From an uncultured Oscillospiraceae bacterium (GTDB lineage: Bacteria; Bacillota; Clostridia; Oscillospirales; Oscillospiraceae), in assembly GCA_934569195.1 (NCBI GenBank), contig CAKTKB010000055.1, positions 1 through 9,076 of the forward strand: a stretch of 9,076 bases of DNA, read 5' to 3'. Both the position numbers and the translations under genes were made by a program. Of this stretch, positions 1-5,860 are shown piece by piece. The stretch's first letter is position 1; each line of letters starts with the position of its first letter. The notes beneath the pieces are model-generated. The model was not told where the DNA came from. It searched no databases and was given only the letters and a program-made list of their open reading frames with translations.

Positions 1-36
1 TTGTCTACTTTACTCCTCGCTGGAAGCTATTTTTTT
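1..36. other. Left edge, no gene; outward-facing Shine-Dalgarno-like sequence
   Basis: No gene can be supported here. Read on the minus strand, bases 18-13 give GAGGAG, a good ribosome binding sequence, followed by 12 bases to the window edge with no start codon. A gene could begin just outside the window to the left, on the minus strand. A run of seven T (30-36) separates this from the hairpin at 37-57. Whether a gene follows cannot be determined from this window. Confidence 0.3.
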
Positions 37-57
37 ACCCCCGGCATAGCCGGGGGT
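37..57. repeat. GC-rich perfect hairpin (REP-like or IS200/IS605-end-like)
   Basis: Bases 37-45 and 49-57 are perfect inverted repeats with a three-base ATA loop, giving a 9-bp stem that is almost all G and C. It is not a normal intrinsic terminator: on the minus strand it is followed by seven A, and on the plus strand by TTGACTTT. Stand-alone GC-rich hairpins of this kind occur as REP-type repeats and at the ends of IS200/IS605-family elements. That assignment is inference, because no transposase is visible in the window. Confidence 0.5.
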
Positions 58-62
58 TGACT

Positions 63-74
63 TTGGTTAACCAA
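63..74. repeat. 12-bp perfect palindrome
   Basis: TTGGTTAACCAA is a perfect 12-base palindrome between the GC-rich hairpin at 37-57 and the tRNA terminator at 80-117. It could be a dimeric-protein binding site or simply chance. No adjacent promoter that it would control is visible. Confidence 0.35.
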
Positions 75-78
75 CACG

Positions 79-116
79 AAAAAAGAACTCCCATCCACAT
101 GGATGGGAGTTCTTTT

Positions 117-117
<1 letters not shown>
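79..117 (-). terminator. Intrinsic terminator of the tRNA-Thr unit
   Basis: Bases 80-96 and 101-117 form a perfect 17-bp stem with a four-base loop. On the minus strand the stem ends in a six-T run (84-79), the layout of a Rho-independent terminator. The first base of the stem is also the last A of the tRNA CCA end, so tRNA and terminator share a base. A five-T run at 113-117 on the plus strand means the hairpin could also stop transcription coming from the left. Confidence 0.93.
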
Positions 118-192
<75 letters not shown>

Positions 193-212
193 AAATCTCA
201 GACAGCTTCACC

Positions 213-241
213 ATTATAATCCAGCATTCGCATTTTGTCAA
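213..241 (-). promoter_or_regulatory. Consensus sigma-A promoter for tRNA-Thr
   Basis: On the minus strand, TTGACA lies at 241-236 and TATAAT at 218-213, both exact matches to consensus, separated by the ideal 17 bases. An A-rich stretch lies just upstream, including the AAAAAA at 260-255 and AAAA at 247-244, and could act as an UP element. Start of transcription is expected near 206, leaving about 14 bases before the mature tRNA. A strong, apparently unregulated promoter suits a stable RNA gene. Confidence 0.93.
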
Positions 242-259
242 GCTTTTCTTGGAATTTTT

Positions 260-1012
260 TTATTCCTCTTTTTCGGAAAGCAGACGGGCCTCCATCTGTG
301 CCCGGCAGGTGCGGTTGAGCGTTGCCACCGCCTCCCTGCGCGGCAGGGACAGGTCCGGATAGACCGGCGGCAAAATTTCCAGATGCAGGCAGGGCTTCCG
401 CTTATAGAGCCTGTAAAGGCCCTCCGGCGGCTGCTGGCGGATCACCATAGGCAAAACCGGCACCCGGGAATCCACCGCCATCCGGAATGCTCCATTGCGG
501 AAGCTGCCCAGCTCCCGGTGGTAAGGAATCAGGACTCCCTCCGGGTAAACCTGCACCACCGCGCCGCCGGAAAGGCCGGACTCCATTGCAGCGAACATGG
601 CTCGAATCTGCTCCGGCGAACGGCTTACGGGAACGGCCCCCAGCCAACGGATAATATGACGCACTACCGGAATGCGGAAATTGGAATCCAGGGTCAGATA
701 ATAGACTCGCCGCCCCAGCAGCGCCCGGTCCACCATGGTGCAGTCCATAGGATGGACATGGTTGCACACCGCAACGGCGCCGCCGGCCCCCAAGGCGCGC
801 AGATTTTCCCTTCCCTTCACCCGGAAGCCAAAGGCCAGCCGCAGGTATGCCGCCAAAATCAGCGTCACAACGCCCCGGAAAATCCCCGTCCCCAGGCGCT
901 GGTGCCAACGCGGACGAAGGTAGTCATAGCCGGCCTCCACGGAATAGGGCAGCGGCTCCCACATATGCAGGACCCGCTCCGCCTCCGGCAGACGATTCTC
1001 CTCAGGCGTCAT
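260..1012 (-). CDS. PlsC-type 1-acyl-glycerol-3-phosphate acyltransferase family protein
   Basis: A 250-residue member of the lysophospholipid acyltransferase (LPLAT/PlsC) superfamily. These membrane-associated enzymes transfer an acyl chain to lysophosphatidic acid or a related acceptor. The catalytic NHxxxxD motif is N84-H85 to D90. A YPEG block with E158-G159 stands where the substrate-binding FPEGTRS motif is usual, and VPVLPMV (184-190) matches motif IV. A hydrophobic segment at about 45-63 probably anchors it to the membrane. Length fits the family. The ATG at 1012-1010 is preceded by GGAGG (1023-1019) at 6 bases. The start lies inside the end of the upstream glycosyltransferase gene (11-base overlap), so translational coupling is likely. 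The family and catalytic motif are clear. The true acceptor could be lysophosphatidate, a glycolipid or another lysolipid. No clear terminator follows the stop codon. Confidence 0.88.
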   Translation of the reverse strand: MTPEENRLPEAERVLHMWEPLPYSVEAGYDYLRPRWHQRLGTGIFRGVVTLILAAYLRLAFGFRVKGRENLRALGAGGAVAVCNHVHPMDCTMVDRALLGRRVYYLTLDSNFRIPVVRHIIRWLGAVPVSRSPEQIRAMFAAMESGLSGGAVVQVYPEGVLIPYHRELGSFRNGAFRMAVDSRVPVLPMVIRQQPPEGLYRLYKRKPCLHLEILPPVYPDLSLPRREAVATLNRTCRAQMEARLLSEKEE

Positions 1013-2165
1013 GTCCTGCCTCCGCTATTGCCTGCCGGAACATTTCCTCCGCCTGGCAGACGCAGGCATCCAGGGCATATTTCTCCGCAAGGGCCGCATA
1101 ACGCGCCTCCATCTCCTGTCTTTGCTGGGGGTGGTCAATCCAATAATCGATCTTACCGGCCAAATCCCGGCTATCCCCTGCGCGGAACAGGCTCCGCTCG
1201 TCCAGCGCAAACTGAGGCGTTGCGGATTTTGGGCTGTTGGCAATCACCACTACCCGGCCGCAGGCAAACGCCTCCATGCAGGACATGGCCTCGATCTCCA
1301 TATCTGCCGCATGGACATACAGGTCTGCCATAGCCAGCATATGGATCAAATCCGGCTTGGTGTAAAACCGGTTCACCATGCAGATCCCCAAACGGCGCGC
1401 CAGGGCATGGATTGCCTCCTTCCGCGGACCGTTTCCTGCCAGGACCAGGCATATCTCGTCCCGGTGCGCCGACTGCGCCACGGCCCGCACCAGCACATCC
1501 TGGCGCTTTTCAATGGACAGGCGTCCCGTCATCATAATCACAAATTTCCCGGAAAATTCCGGCGTTTTTTCTTCACGGCAGGCGCGAAAATCCGGATCAA
1601 TGCCATTGGAAATCACGTGCAGCTGCTCCCGGTAGCCCGTGCGCCGCAGCTCTCCGGCAATGAAACGGCTGGGGCAATGGATATGGGTGCAGTAGCGGTA
1701 CACATAATGGTGGAACCAGTGATAGATCGCCGTATTCAGCCAGCCCACCTTCCCCAGGTGAATGGAGGAGGTGATGTTCTCCGGCTGCACATGGAAGGCG
1801 CCGGTAAAGGGCACCCCCAGCTCCCGGCAGCACAGAATCGTCCGATGGGTCAGGGCAAAGGGCGTCAGGAAATGCACCAGCTCCGCCCAGGAGACCGCCT
1901 CACGGATGACCGCTTCATCCGGCTTGGCAAAGGTCATGCCGTGAGAGGAAATCAGCCGGTCAAAGATGGGGATATACTGCTTGCCCAAAAGATAAGCCGG
2001 GTGGCCGTCCGAAGCGTTCTCCGGCGTACCGTAGCTCAAAATGCGAACCTCGTGACCATGGGCCCGCAGGACGGCCGCGAACCGCCGTGCAGAAATGGTC
2101 ATACCGTTATTGGCAGAGTAAAACTGGTCTGCCACCAGCAGAATTTTCATCCGGGGCTGAGACAT
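1002..2165 (-). CDS. GT4-family (GT-B fold) glycosyltransferase, possible diacylglycerol glycosyltransferase
   Basis: A 387-residue retaining glycosyltransferase of the GT4 group with two Rossmann-like halves. The N-terminal half starts with a beta strand MKILLVADQF (6-15), then a loop with N19-N20-G21, and holds the acceptor-side H125. The C-terminal, donor-binding half has ISNGID (185-190), GRLSIEK (214-220; R215 and K220 are the usual phosphate-contacting residues) and the EX7E motif with E290 and E298. No signal peptide or clear membrane span is seen, so it is probably cytosolic or peripheral. Similar Gram-positive GT4 enzymes put sugars on diacylglycerol, and the overlapping PlsC-like gene fits lipid metabolism; the substrates are inference. 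The ATG at 2165 is chosen because GAGAGG (2177-2172) sits 6 bases upstream. Extending the frame to 2327 would cross the promoter and the preceding terminator. Confidence 0.88.
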   Translation of the reverse strand: MSQPRMKILLVADQFYSANNGMTISARRFAAVLRAHGHEVRILSYGTPENASDGHPAYLLGKQYIPIFDRLISSHGMTFAKPDEAVIREAVSWAELVHFLTPFALTHRTILCCRELGVPFTGAFHVQPENITSSIHLGKVGWLNTAIYHWFHHYVYRYCTHIHCPSRFIAGELRRTGYREQLHVISNGIDPDFRACREEKTPEFSGKFVIMMTGRLSIEKRQDVLVRAVAQSAHRDEICLVLAGNGPRKEAIHALARRLGICMVNRFYTKPDLIHMLAMADLYVHAADMEIEAMSCMEAFACGRVVVIANSPKSATPQFALDERSLFRAGDSRDLAGKIDYWIDHPQQRQEMEARYAALAEKYALDACVCQAEEMFRQAIAEAGHDA

Positions 2166-2181
2166 AAGCAACCTCTCTTCC

Positions 2182-2206
2182 GTACACGCGCAAACGACAC
2201 GTGCAC
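2182..2206 (-). other. Possible leader hairpin before the glycosyltransferase
   Basis: In the roughly 50-base leader between the inferred transcription start (near 2214) and the ATG, bases 2206-2200 and 2188-2182 can pair over 7 bp, with one G-U pair and an 11-base loop. It does not cover the ribosome binding site at 2177-2172. It is short and may have no function. Confidence 0.25.
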
Positions 2207-2220
2207 CTCTTCTCAAGAAA

Positions 2221-2248
2221 ATTATACCATAGTTTACTATTCTGTCAA
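2221..2248 (-). promoter_or_regulatory. Consensus promoter with extended -10 for the glycosyltransferase-acyltransferase pair
   Basis: On the minus strand, TTGACA lies at 2248-2243 and TATAAT at 2226-2221, both exact consensus hexamers with a 16-base spacer. TGG directly before TATAAT makes an extended -10 element. Transcription should start near 2214, giving a leader of about 50 bases. The promoter sits just downstream of the ribosomal operon terminator, so the lipid gene pair has its own, probably strong, expression signal. Confidence 0.92.
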
Positions 2249-2276
2249 GGCGCGTCGAAGGGTCCCACAGCGAAAG

Positions 2277-2306
2277 AAAAAGAGCGCGCCCAAAAGGGCA
2301 CGCTCT
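2277..2306 (-). terminator. Intrinsic terminator of the ribosomal protein/rpoA operon
   Basis: On the minus strand, bases 2306-2296 pair with 2291-2281 in an 11-bp GC-rich stem (one G-U pair) with a TTTT loop. The stem ends in TTTTT, then C and TTT (2281-2273). This is a textbook Rho-independent terminator about 50 bases after the rplQ stop codon. On the plus strand no T run follows the stem, so it works only for the minus-strand operon. Confidence 0.95.
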
Positions 2307-2311
2307 AAAAA

Positions 2312-2354
2312 TCTGGTTTTTCCGCACGGGCTATCCCCCGGCGGAACCGGCAGA
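2312..2354 (-). other. Stem-loop in the 3' untranslated region after rplQ
   Basis: Bases 2320-2325 pair with 2341-2346 (6 bp), and 2327-2330 pair with 2337-2340 (4 bp) across a single bulged base. Outer bases 2312-2315 can also pair with 2351-2354. On the minus strand it is followed by AAAAACC, not T, so it is not itself a terminator. It starts directly after the rplQ stop codon and precedes the true terminator; it could be a transcript-stabilising or processing structure. Confidence 0.45.
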
Positions 2355-2696
2355 TCAGACCAGCTCGATAACCGCCATCTCTGCGGCGTCGCCGCGGCGG
2401 GGGCCGGTACGGGTCACCCGGGTGTAGCCGCCGTTACGGTCAGCATACTTGGGGGCGATCTCCTTAAACAGCTTGTGGGCCACATCCTCCTTGGTGATGA
2501 AGGACAGAGCGCGGCGGTAAGCTGCCAGGTCACCCTTCTTGCCCAGGGTAATCATCTTCTCCACGACAGGCTGAACCTCCTTGGCGCGGTAGAAGGTGGT
2601 CTCCACCTTGCCGTTGGCCAGCAGGTCGGTCACCTGCTGACGCAGAAGTGCTCTGCGCTGAACGCTGGTCTTGCCCAGTTTACGAGTGCCGAACAT
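2355..2696 (-). CDS. rplQ: 50S ribosomal protein L17
   Basis: At 113 residues this is the usual short bacterial L17, which binds 23S rRNA near the exit side of the large subunit. The N-terminus carries the family hallmark: a GTRKLGKT block (3-10), then [13 protein letters not shown] (15-27) and NGKVETT (28-34). The C-terminus has [18 protein letters not shown] (92-109) followed by a VIELV-type end, also typical. The ATG is preceded by AAGGAGG at 9 bases. rplQ follows rpoA after 36 bases, the standard bacterial order, and is the last gene of the operon before the intrinsic terminator at 2277-2306. Confidence 0.98.
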   Translation of the reverse strand: MFGTRKLGKTSVQRRALLRQQVTDLLANGKVETTFYRAKEVQPVVEKMITLGKKGDLAAYRRALSFITKEDVAHKLFKEIAPKYADRNGGYTRVTRTGPRRGDAAEMAVIELV

Positions 2697-2732
2697 GAAC
2701 AGTTTCCTCCTTTACAAAAGGTTGACTTCTTT

Positions 2733-3689
2733 TTAGTTGCTACCGGAATCTTCGCTGGCCAGGGACAGTCCCATCATCTCCAGCTTCTTCTGGACCTCGT
2801 CGAGAGACTTCTTGCCCATGTTGCGCACCTTCATCATATCTTCGCCGGTCTTACCGATCAGGTCGGCAACCGTGTTGATATTGGCGCGCTTGAGGCAGTT
2901 GAAGCTCCGGACGGAGAGATCAAGCTCATCAATGGTCATGGAAAGCTTGGCATCGGGGCGGTCGGATACCTTTTCCACCACGGTGGAGGAGGTCGCTACC
3001 GCATCCGACAGATTGGTAAATCCGGTCAGAAGATCGGACAGAATCTTTGCCGCCAGGGACACGCCGTCCTTGGCCGTAATGGTGGAATCCGTCCAGACCT
3101 CCAGGGTCAGCTTGTCATAGTCGGTTCGGTCGCCGACACGGGTGGGCTCCACGGTGTAATTCACCTTCGTCACAGGAGAATAGATGGAGTCCACGGGAAT
3201 CACGCCAATCGCCGTCTGGGGCGTCTTATTCCGGTCTGCCGGAACATAGCCGCGGCCCTGAGACAGGGTGATCTCCATATTAAAGGTTGCATTCTCGCCC
3301 AAGGTGCAGATATGAAGCTCCGGGTTCAGAACTTCCACCTCGCCATCGGCCTTAATATCCGCAGCCGTAACCTCGCAGGGGCCAACCGCGTCAATATACA
3401 CGGTCTTCGGCTCCTGGCTGTGAAGCTTTACAATCAGCCGCTTGACGTTCAGCACGATCTCGGTAACGTCCTCCTTCACACCGGGCAGCGTGTAGAACTC
3501 ATGCTGCACGCCGGCAATCTTGATGGAGGTCGCTGCATAACCGGGAAGGCTGGACAGCAGAATCCGACGAAGGGAGTTGCCCAGCGTCATACCGTAGCCA
3601 CGCTCCAGAGGCTCTACAACAAACTTGCCGTAGGACTGATCCTCCGGGGTGTCCAGACAGGTGATGCGAGGCTTTTCAATTTCTACCAT
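2733..3689 (-). CDS. rpoA: DNA-directed RNA polymerase subunit alpha
   Basis: A 318-residue alpha subunit, the dimer on which beta, beta-prime and omega assemble to form core RNA polymerase. The N-terminal assembly domain (about 1-230) carries the [15 protein letters not shown] block at 31-45. A linker follows, and the C-terminal DNA-binding domain covers about 248-312. In that domain the residues that contact the UP-element minor groove are all present: R261, N264, C265, G292, K294 and S295, each four lower than the Escherichia coli numbers. Length fits Firmicutes alpha (E. coli has 329). The ATG is preceded by AAGGAGG at about 10 bases. It lies between rpsD and rplQ. The 80-base gap before it is the longest in the operon and holds the hairpin at 3714-3735. 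Confidence 0.99.
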   Translation of the reverse strand: MVEIEKPRITCLDTPEDQSYGKFVVEPLERGYGMTLGNSLRRILLSSLPGYAATSIKIAGVQHEFYTLPGVKEDVTEIVLNVKRLIVKLHSQEPKTVYIDAVGPCEVTAADIKADGEVEVLNPELHICTLGENATFNMEITLSQGRGYVPADRNKTPQTAIGVIPVDSIYSPVTKVNYTVEPTRVGDRTDYDKLTLEVWTDSTITAKDGVSLAAKILSDLLTGFTNLSDAVATSSTVVEKVSDRPDAKLSMTIDELDLSVRSFNCLKRANINTVADLIGKTGEDMMKVRNMGKKSLDEVQKKLEMMGLSLASEDSGSN

Positions 3690-3713
3690 GAATCAAAACC
3701 CTCCTTAACTTGT

Positions 3714-3735
3714 GTGGGGACCGGGAAGTCCCCAC
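3714..3735 (-). promoter_or_regulatory. Hairpin between rpsD and rpoA
   Basis: Bases 3714-3721 and 3728-3735 form a perfect 8-bp stem (GTGGGGAC/GTCCCCAC) with a six-base loop in the 80-base gap before rpoA. On the minus strand it is followed by ACAAGTTAAGGAGG, so there is no T run and it is not an intrinsic terminator. It ends about 9 bases before the rpoA Shine-Dalgarno sequence. It may be a processing site or may tune rpoA expression relative to the ribosomal protein genes; the function is inference. Confidence 0.5.
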
Positions 3736-3769
3736 GCGATAAACAATGCTTACGAACGAGGGCGGTCGA

Positions 3770-4366
3770 TTACTTGGAGTACAACTCGACGATCAGGTGC
3801 ACAGCGATGTCGAAGTCGATATCCGCCTTGGTGGGCGTAGCAATGACCTTGCCGGTGAGGGTATTCTTATCACGGTCGAGCCACTTGGGGGCAGCAACAA
3901 ACGTGTCGTCTTCCTTCAGCTTCTTGAAGAAGTTGTTGGAAACGCTCTTTTCGCACACGGAAACCACATCGCCTTCCTTCACCAGGTAGCTGGGAATGTT
4001 GACGCGGTTGCCGTTCACGGTGAAGTGTCCGTGGTTTACCAGCTGACGGGCCTGACGGCGGGAATTTGCAAATCCCAGACGGTAGACCACGTTATCCAGG
4101 CGGCGCTCCACCAGAGACAGCAGCACCTCGCCGGTATTGCCGCCGCTGCGCTCCGCCTTCTCGTAGTAGTTGCGGAACTGCTTCTCCTGGATGCCGTATA
4201 CGAACTTCACCTTCTGCTTCTCGGTCAGCTGAGTGGCGTACTCAGACTTCTTTGCTCTTCTCTGGCCGCCGGGGTTCTTGTTGGAAGTCTTGGAATAACC
4301 CATCGCGGCAGGAGAAACGCCCAGCGTTCTGCAACGCTTCAGCACGGGCTGCATATTCTTAGCCAT
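3770..4366 (-). CDS. rpsD: 30S ribosomal protein S4
   Basis: A 198-residue S4, a primary 16S rRNA binding protein that starts assembly of the small-subunit body. The N-terminal arm starts MAKNMQPVLKRCRTLG and lacks the four-cysteine zinc cluster found in some S4 proteins. The S4 RNA-binding domain lies at about 88-150, with RRLDNVVYRLGFANSRRQAR at its start and VNGNRVNIPSYLVKEGD further on. The C-terminus (IVELYSK) is typical. The ATG has GGAGG about 11 bases upstream. rpsD sits between rpsK and rpoA, as in E. coli and many Clostridia; Bacillus subtilis has moved it elsewhere. S4 is a known translational autoregulator in E. coli, but no matching target fold was recognised here. Confidence 0.98.
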   Translation of the reverse strand: MAKNMQPVLKRCRTLGVSPAAMGYSKTSNKNPGGQRRAKKSEYATQLTEKQKVKFVYGIQEKQFRNYYEKAERSGGNTGEVLLSLVERRLDNVVYRLGFANSRRQARQLVNHGHFTVNGNRVNIPSYLVKEGDVVSVCEKSVSNNFFKKLKEDDTFVAAPKWLDRDKNTLTGKVIATPTKADIDFDIAVHLIVELYSK

Positions 4367-4392
4367 ATCGCAAAATTCCTCCTATAGCTTTC

Positions 4393-4791
4393 TCAGACGC
4401 GGCGTCTCTTGGGGGGACGGCATCCATTGTGGGGGATGGGGGTAACATCCTTAATCATAACGACTTCCAGACCTGCGGACTGCAGCGCGCGGATGGCAGC
4501 CTCACGTCCCTGGCCGGGGCCCTTCACATAGACCTCGACGGTCTTCAGGCCGTGCTCCATCGCAGCCTTGGCAGCGGTCTCAGCCGCAGTCTGGGCAGCG
4601 AAGGGGGTAGACTTCCGGGAACCACGGAAGCCCAGTCCGCCGGAGGATGCCCAGGACAGGGCGTTGCCTTCCAGGTCGGTGATGGTCACCATGGTGTTGT
4701 TGAAGGAGGAGCGGATATGTGCCGCGCCCTTCTCTACGTTCTTGCGCTCTTTGCGGCGCTTTACGACTTTCTTCGTGGTTTTTGCAGCCAT
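4393..4791 (-). CDS. rpsK: 30S ribosomal protein S11
   Basis: A 132-residue S11, part of the small-subunit platform near the mRNA exit and the 3' end of 16S rRNA. After a basic N-terminal tail (about 1-20) come the family blocks [17 protein letters not shown] (23-39), [14 protein letters not shown] (54-67), [15 protein letters not shown] (89-103) and the invariant C-terminal [15 protein letters not shown]. Length is normal. The ATG has AAAGGAGGG upstream at 7 bases. It follows rpsM after 15 bases and precedes rpsD after 26 bases. Confidence 0.98.
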   Translation of the reverse strand: MAAKTTKKVVKRRKERKNVEKGAAHIRSSFNNTMVTITDLEGNALSWASSGGLGFRGSRKSTPFAAQTAAETAAKAAMEHGLKTVEVYVKGPGQGREAAIRALQSAGLEVVMIKDVTPIPHNGCRPPKRRRV

Positions 4792-4806
4792 GACATATCC
4801 CTCCTT

Positions 4807-5175
4807 TTACTTCTTCTTGTTTGCGATGGTCTTCTTCGGGCCCTTGCGGGTGCGGGCGTTGGTCTTCGTCCGCTGACCGTGCACAGGCAGCCCGCGGCGA
4901 TGGCGCACGCCGCGATAGCAGCCGATTTCGGACAGCCGCTTGATGTTCATAGCGGTCTCCCGGCGCAGGTCGCCCTCGATGGTGTAGTGATGCTCGATCG
5001 CATCACGCAGCTTAGCCTCCTGATCCTCCGTCAGATCCTTCACACGGGTGTCCGGATCGATCTCGGTGATGGCCAGAACCTTAGCCGCGCGGGCCGGTCC
5101 GATGCCGTAGATATAGGTCAGGGCTACTTCAATCCGCTTGTCGCGGGGAAGGTCAATACCAGAAATACGTGCCAT
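4807..5175 (-). CDS. rpsM: 30S ribosomal protein S13
   Basis: A 122-residue S13, which lies in the head of the 30S subunit and contacts the P-site tRNA and the 50S subunit through intersubunit bridges. The N-terminus [20 protein letters not shown] and the helix-hairpin-helix-like [10 protein letters not shown] (21-30) are typical. The [25 protein letters not shown] region (about 88-112) is the conserved basic tail that reaches the decoding centre, ending in a lysine-rich C-terminus. The ATG is preceded by AGGAGG at about 12 bases, slightly long. It is preceded by rpmJ after 19 bases, too short for the E. coli-type S4 pseudoknot leader. Confidence 0.98.
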   Translation of the reverse strand: MARISGIDLPRDKRIEVALTYIYGIGPARAAKVLAITEIDPDTRVKDLTEDQEAKLRDAIEHHYTIEGDLRRETAMNIKRLSEIGCYRGVRHRRGLPVHGQRTKTNARTRKGPKKTIANKKK

Positions 5176-5194
5176 ATTTTGTCAGCACCTCCTA

Positions 5195-5308
5195 TTAGCC
5201 TTGTCTCTGCTTGTGTTTGGGGTTTTCGCAAATTACCATAACGCGACCCTTGCGCTTGATGATCTTGCACTTTTCGCACATGGGTTTAACGGACGGTCTT
5301 ACCTTCAT
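5195..5308 (-). CDS. rpmJ: 50S ribosomal protein L36, zinc-ribbon form
   Basis: A 37-residue protein encoded by a short frame. The translation begins [20 protein letters not shown] and ends [10 protein letters not shown]36 is the smallest bacterial ribosomal protein and binds 23S rRNA. Zinc ligands C11, C14, C27 and H32 are all present, so this is the zinc-binding (C+) form, not the cysteine-free form that some bacteria induce under zinc shortage. Length of 37 is exactly the family norm. The ATG at 5308-5306 has GGAGG at 9 bases. It lies between infA and rpsM, the usual place in Firmicutes. Confidence 0.98.
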   Translation of the reverse strand: MKVRPSVKPMCEKCKIIKRKGRVMVICENPKHKQRQG

Positions 5309-5329
5309 ACTGTTTAACCTCCAATAGTT

Positions 5330-5548
5330 TTACTTGCTTCTCCACGTGATCCGTCCCTGTGTCAGATCATACGGAGACATTTGTACGGTTACCTTGTCAC
5401 CGGGCAAAATTTTGATAAAATTCATTCTCAGCTTGCCGGAAATGTGTGCCAGAATGGTATGCCCGTTGCCGATATCTACGTTGAACATAGCGTTCGGCAG
5501 AGCATCGGTGACGATGCCCTCAATTTCGATTACGTCGTCCTTAGCCAA
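5330..5548 (-). CDS. infA: Translation initiation factor IF-1 (TTG start)
   Basis: A 72-residue IF-1, the standard length. It is a single OB-fold (S1-like) domain that binds the A site of the 30S subunit and helps IF-2 and IF-3 during initiation. The sequence runs [13 protein letters not shown], then [17 protein letters not shown] (25-41), [16 protein letters not shown] (47-62) and [10 protein letters not shown] at the C-terminus, all typical. The start codon is TTG (5548-5546); no nearby ATG gives the conserved N-terminus. AGGAGG (5562-5557) stands 8 bases upstream, the ideal distance, and lies inside the end of the KOW gene. The two genes are one base apart, so coupled translation is likely. 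Confidence 0.97.
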   Translation of the reverse strand: MAKDDVIEIEGIVTDALPNAMFNVDIGNGHTILAHISGKLRMNFIKILPGDKVTVQMSPYDLTQGRITWRSK

Positions 5549-5549
5549 G

Positions 5550-5858
5550 TCAGAAACCTCCTGGGTTGTTACTTTGCATTTCCCGGCCCAAAAAGGCCAG
5601 GTCTCTTCGTAATTCGCTGTTGAGCACTTTGTCGCCGAGACGAAGCTTCACGGCAACTCTGGTCTCAGAGCGAAGGACCTTTTTTACATGCTTCTGCTTT
5701 TTCCGCTTCGGCTTTTCCAAGGTGCGGTCCTTGCCATTGGCCAGCAGCAGGTATTCCCCGCTGACGTCCAGCACATAGAACAGCTCTCCCTGGTCCCTGC
5801 CGGCCTGGGATTCAACCACATCCGCTATGGAATATGGATTCGGTTGTCCTGGGTCCAT
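5550..5858 (-). CDS. KOW-domain RNA-binding protein (YbzG/L14e-like)
   Basis: A 102-residue small protein with a KOW-type SH3-like barrel at about 11-40 ([20 protein letters not shown], then [12 protein letters not shown]). A very basic stretch follows at 43-61 and a helical C-terminal part. In Firmicutes a gene of this family often lies between map and infA (ybzG in Bacillus subtilis); it resembles archaeal and eukaryotic L14e and is presumed to bind rRNA, though its function is poorly known. The ATG at 5858 is chosen because AAGGA (5871-5867) lies 8 bases upstream. An in-frame TTG at 5864 would leave only 2 bases. It starts 2 bases after the map stop codon. The final codons (Gly-Gly) make the infA ribosome binding site. 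Confidence 0.85.
   Translation of the reverse strand: MDPGQPNPYSIADVVESQAGRDQGELFYVLDVSGEYLLLANGKDRTLEKPKRKKQKHVKKVLRSETRVAVKLRLGDKVLNSELRRDLAFLGREMQSNNPGGF
5557..5562 (-). promoter_or_regulatory. Ribosome binding site of infA inside the KOW gene
   Basis: AGGAGG on the minus strand, 8 bases before the TTG start of infA. The same bases encode the Gly-Gly near the C-terminus of the KOW protein. The strong match probably compensates for the weak TTG start codon, and a ribosome finishing the KOW gene would expose or occupy this site. Confidence 0.9.
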
Positions 5859-5860
5859 AG

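Noticed and set aside
37..57. The left hairpin as a Rho-independent terminator
   Set aside because: On neither strand is the stem followed by a T run; on the minus strand it is followed by seven A.
251..266. Possible terminator at the end of the acyltransferase gene (GGAAT/ATTCC)
   Set aside because: The stem is only 5 AT-rich pairs with a six-base loop and no T run after it on the minus strand, so it is unlikely to stop transcription.
2166..2327. N-terminal extension of the glycosyltransferase by 54 residues
   Set aside because: The extension would cross the consensus promoter and begin upstream of the operon terminator hairpin, and it does not resemble the GT4 N-terminus. The ATG at 2165 has a good ribosome binding site.
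1011..3989. Very long open frame on the plus strand (992 codons) opposite several genes
   Set aside because: It runs antisense across the glycosyltransferase, its promoter, the operon terminator, rplQ, rpoA and part of rpsD. It has no recognisable domains and arises from GC-rich codon use of the true genes on the other strand.
5176..5194. E. coli-type S4 autoregulatory pseudoknot before rpsM
   Set aside because: The gap between rpmJ and rpsM is only 19 bases and shows no fold of that type.
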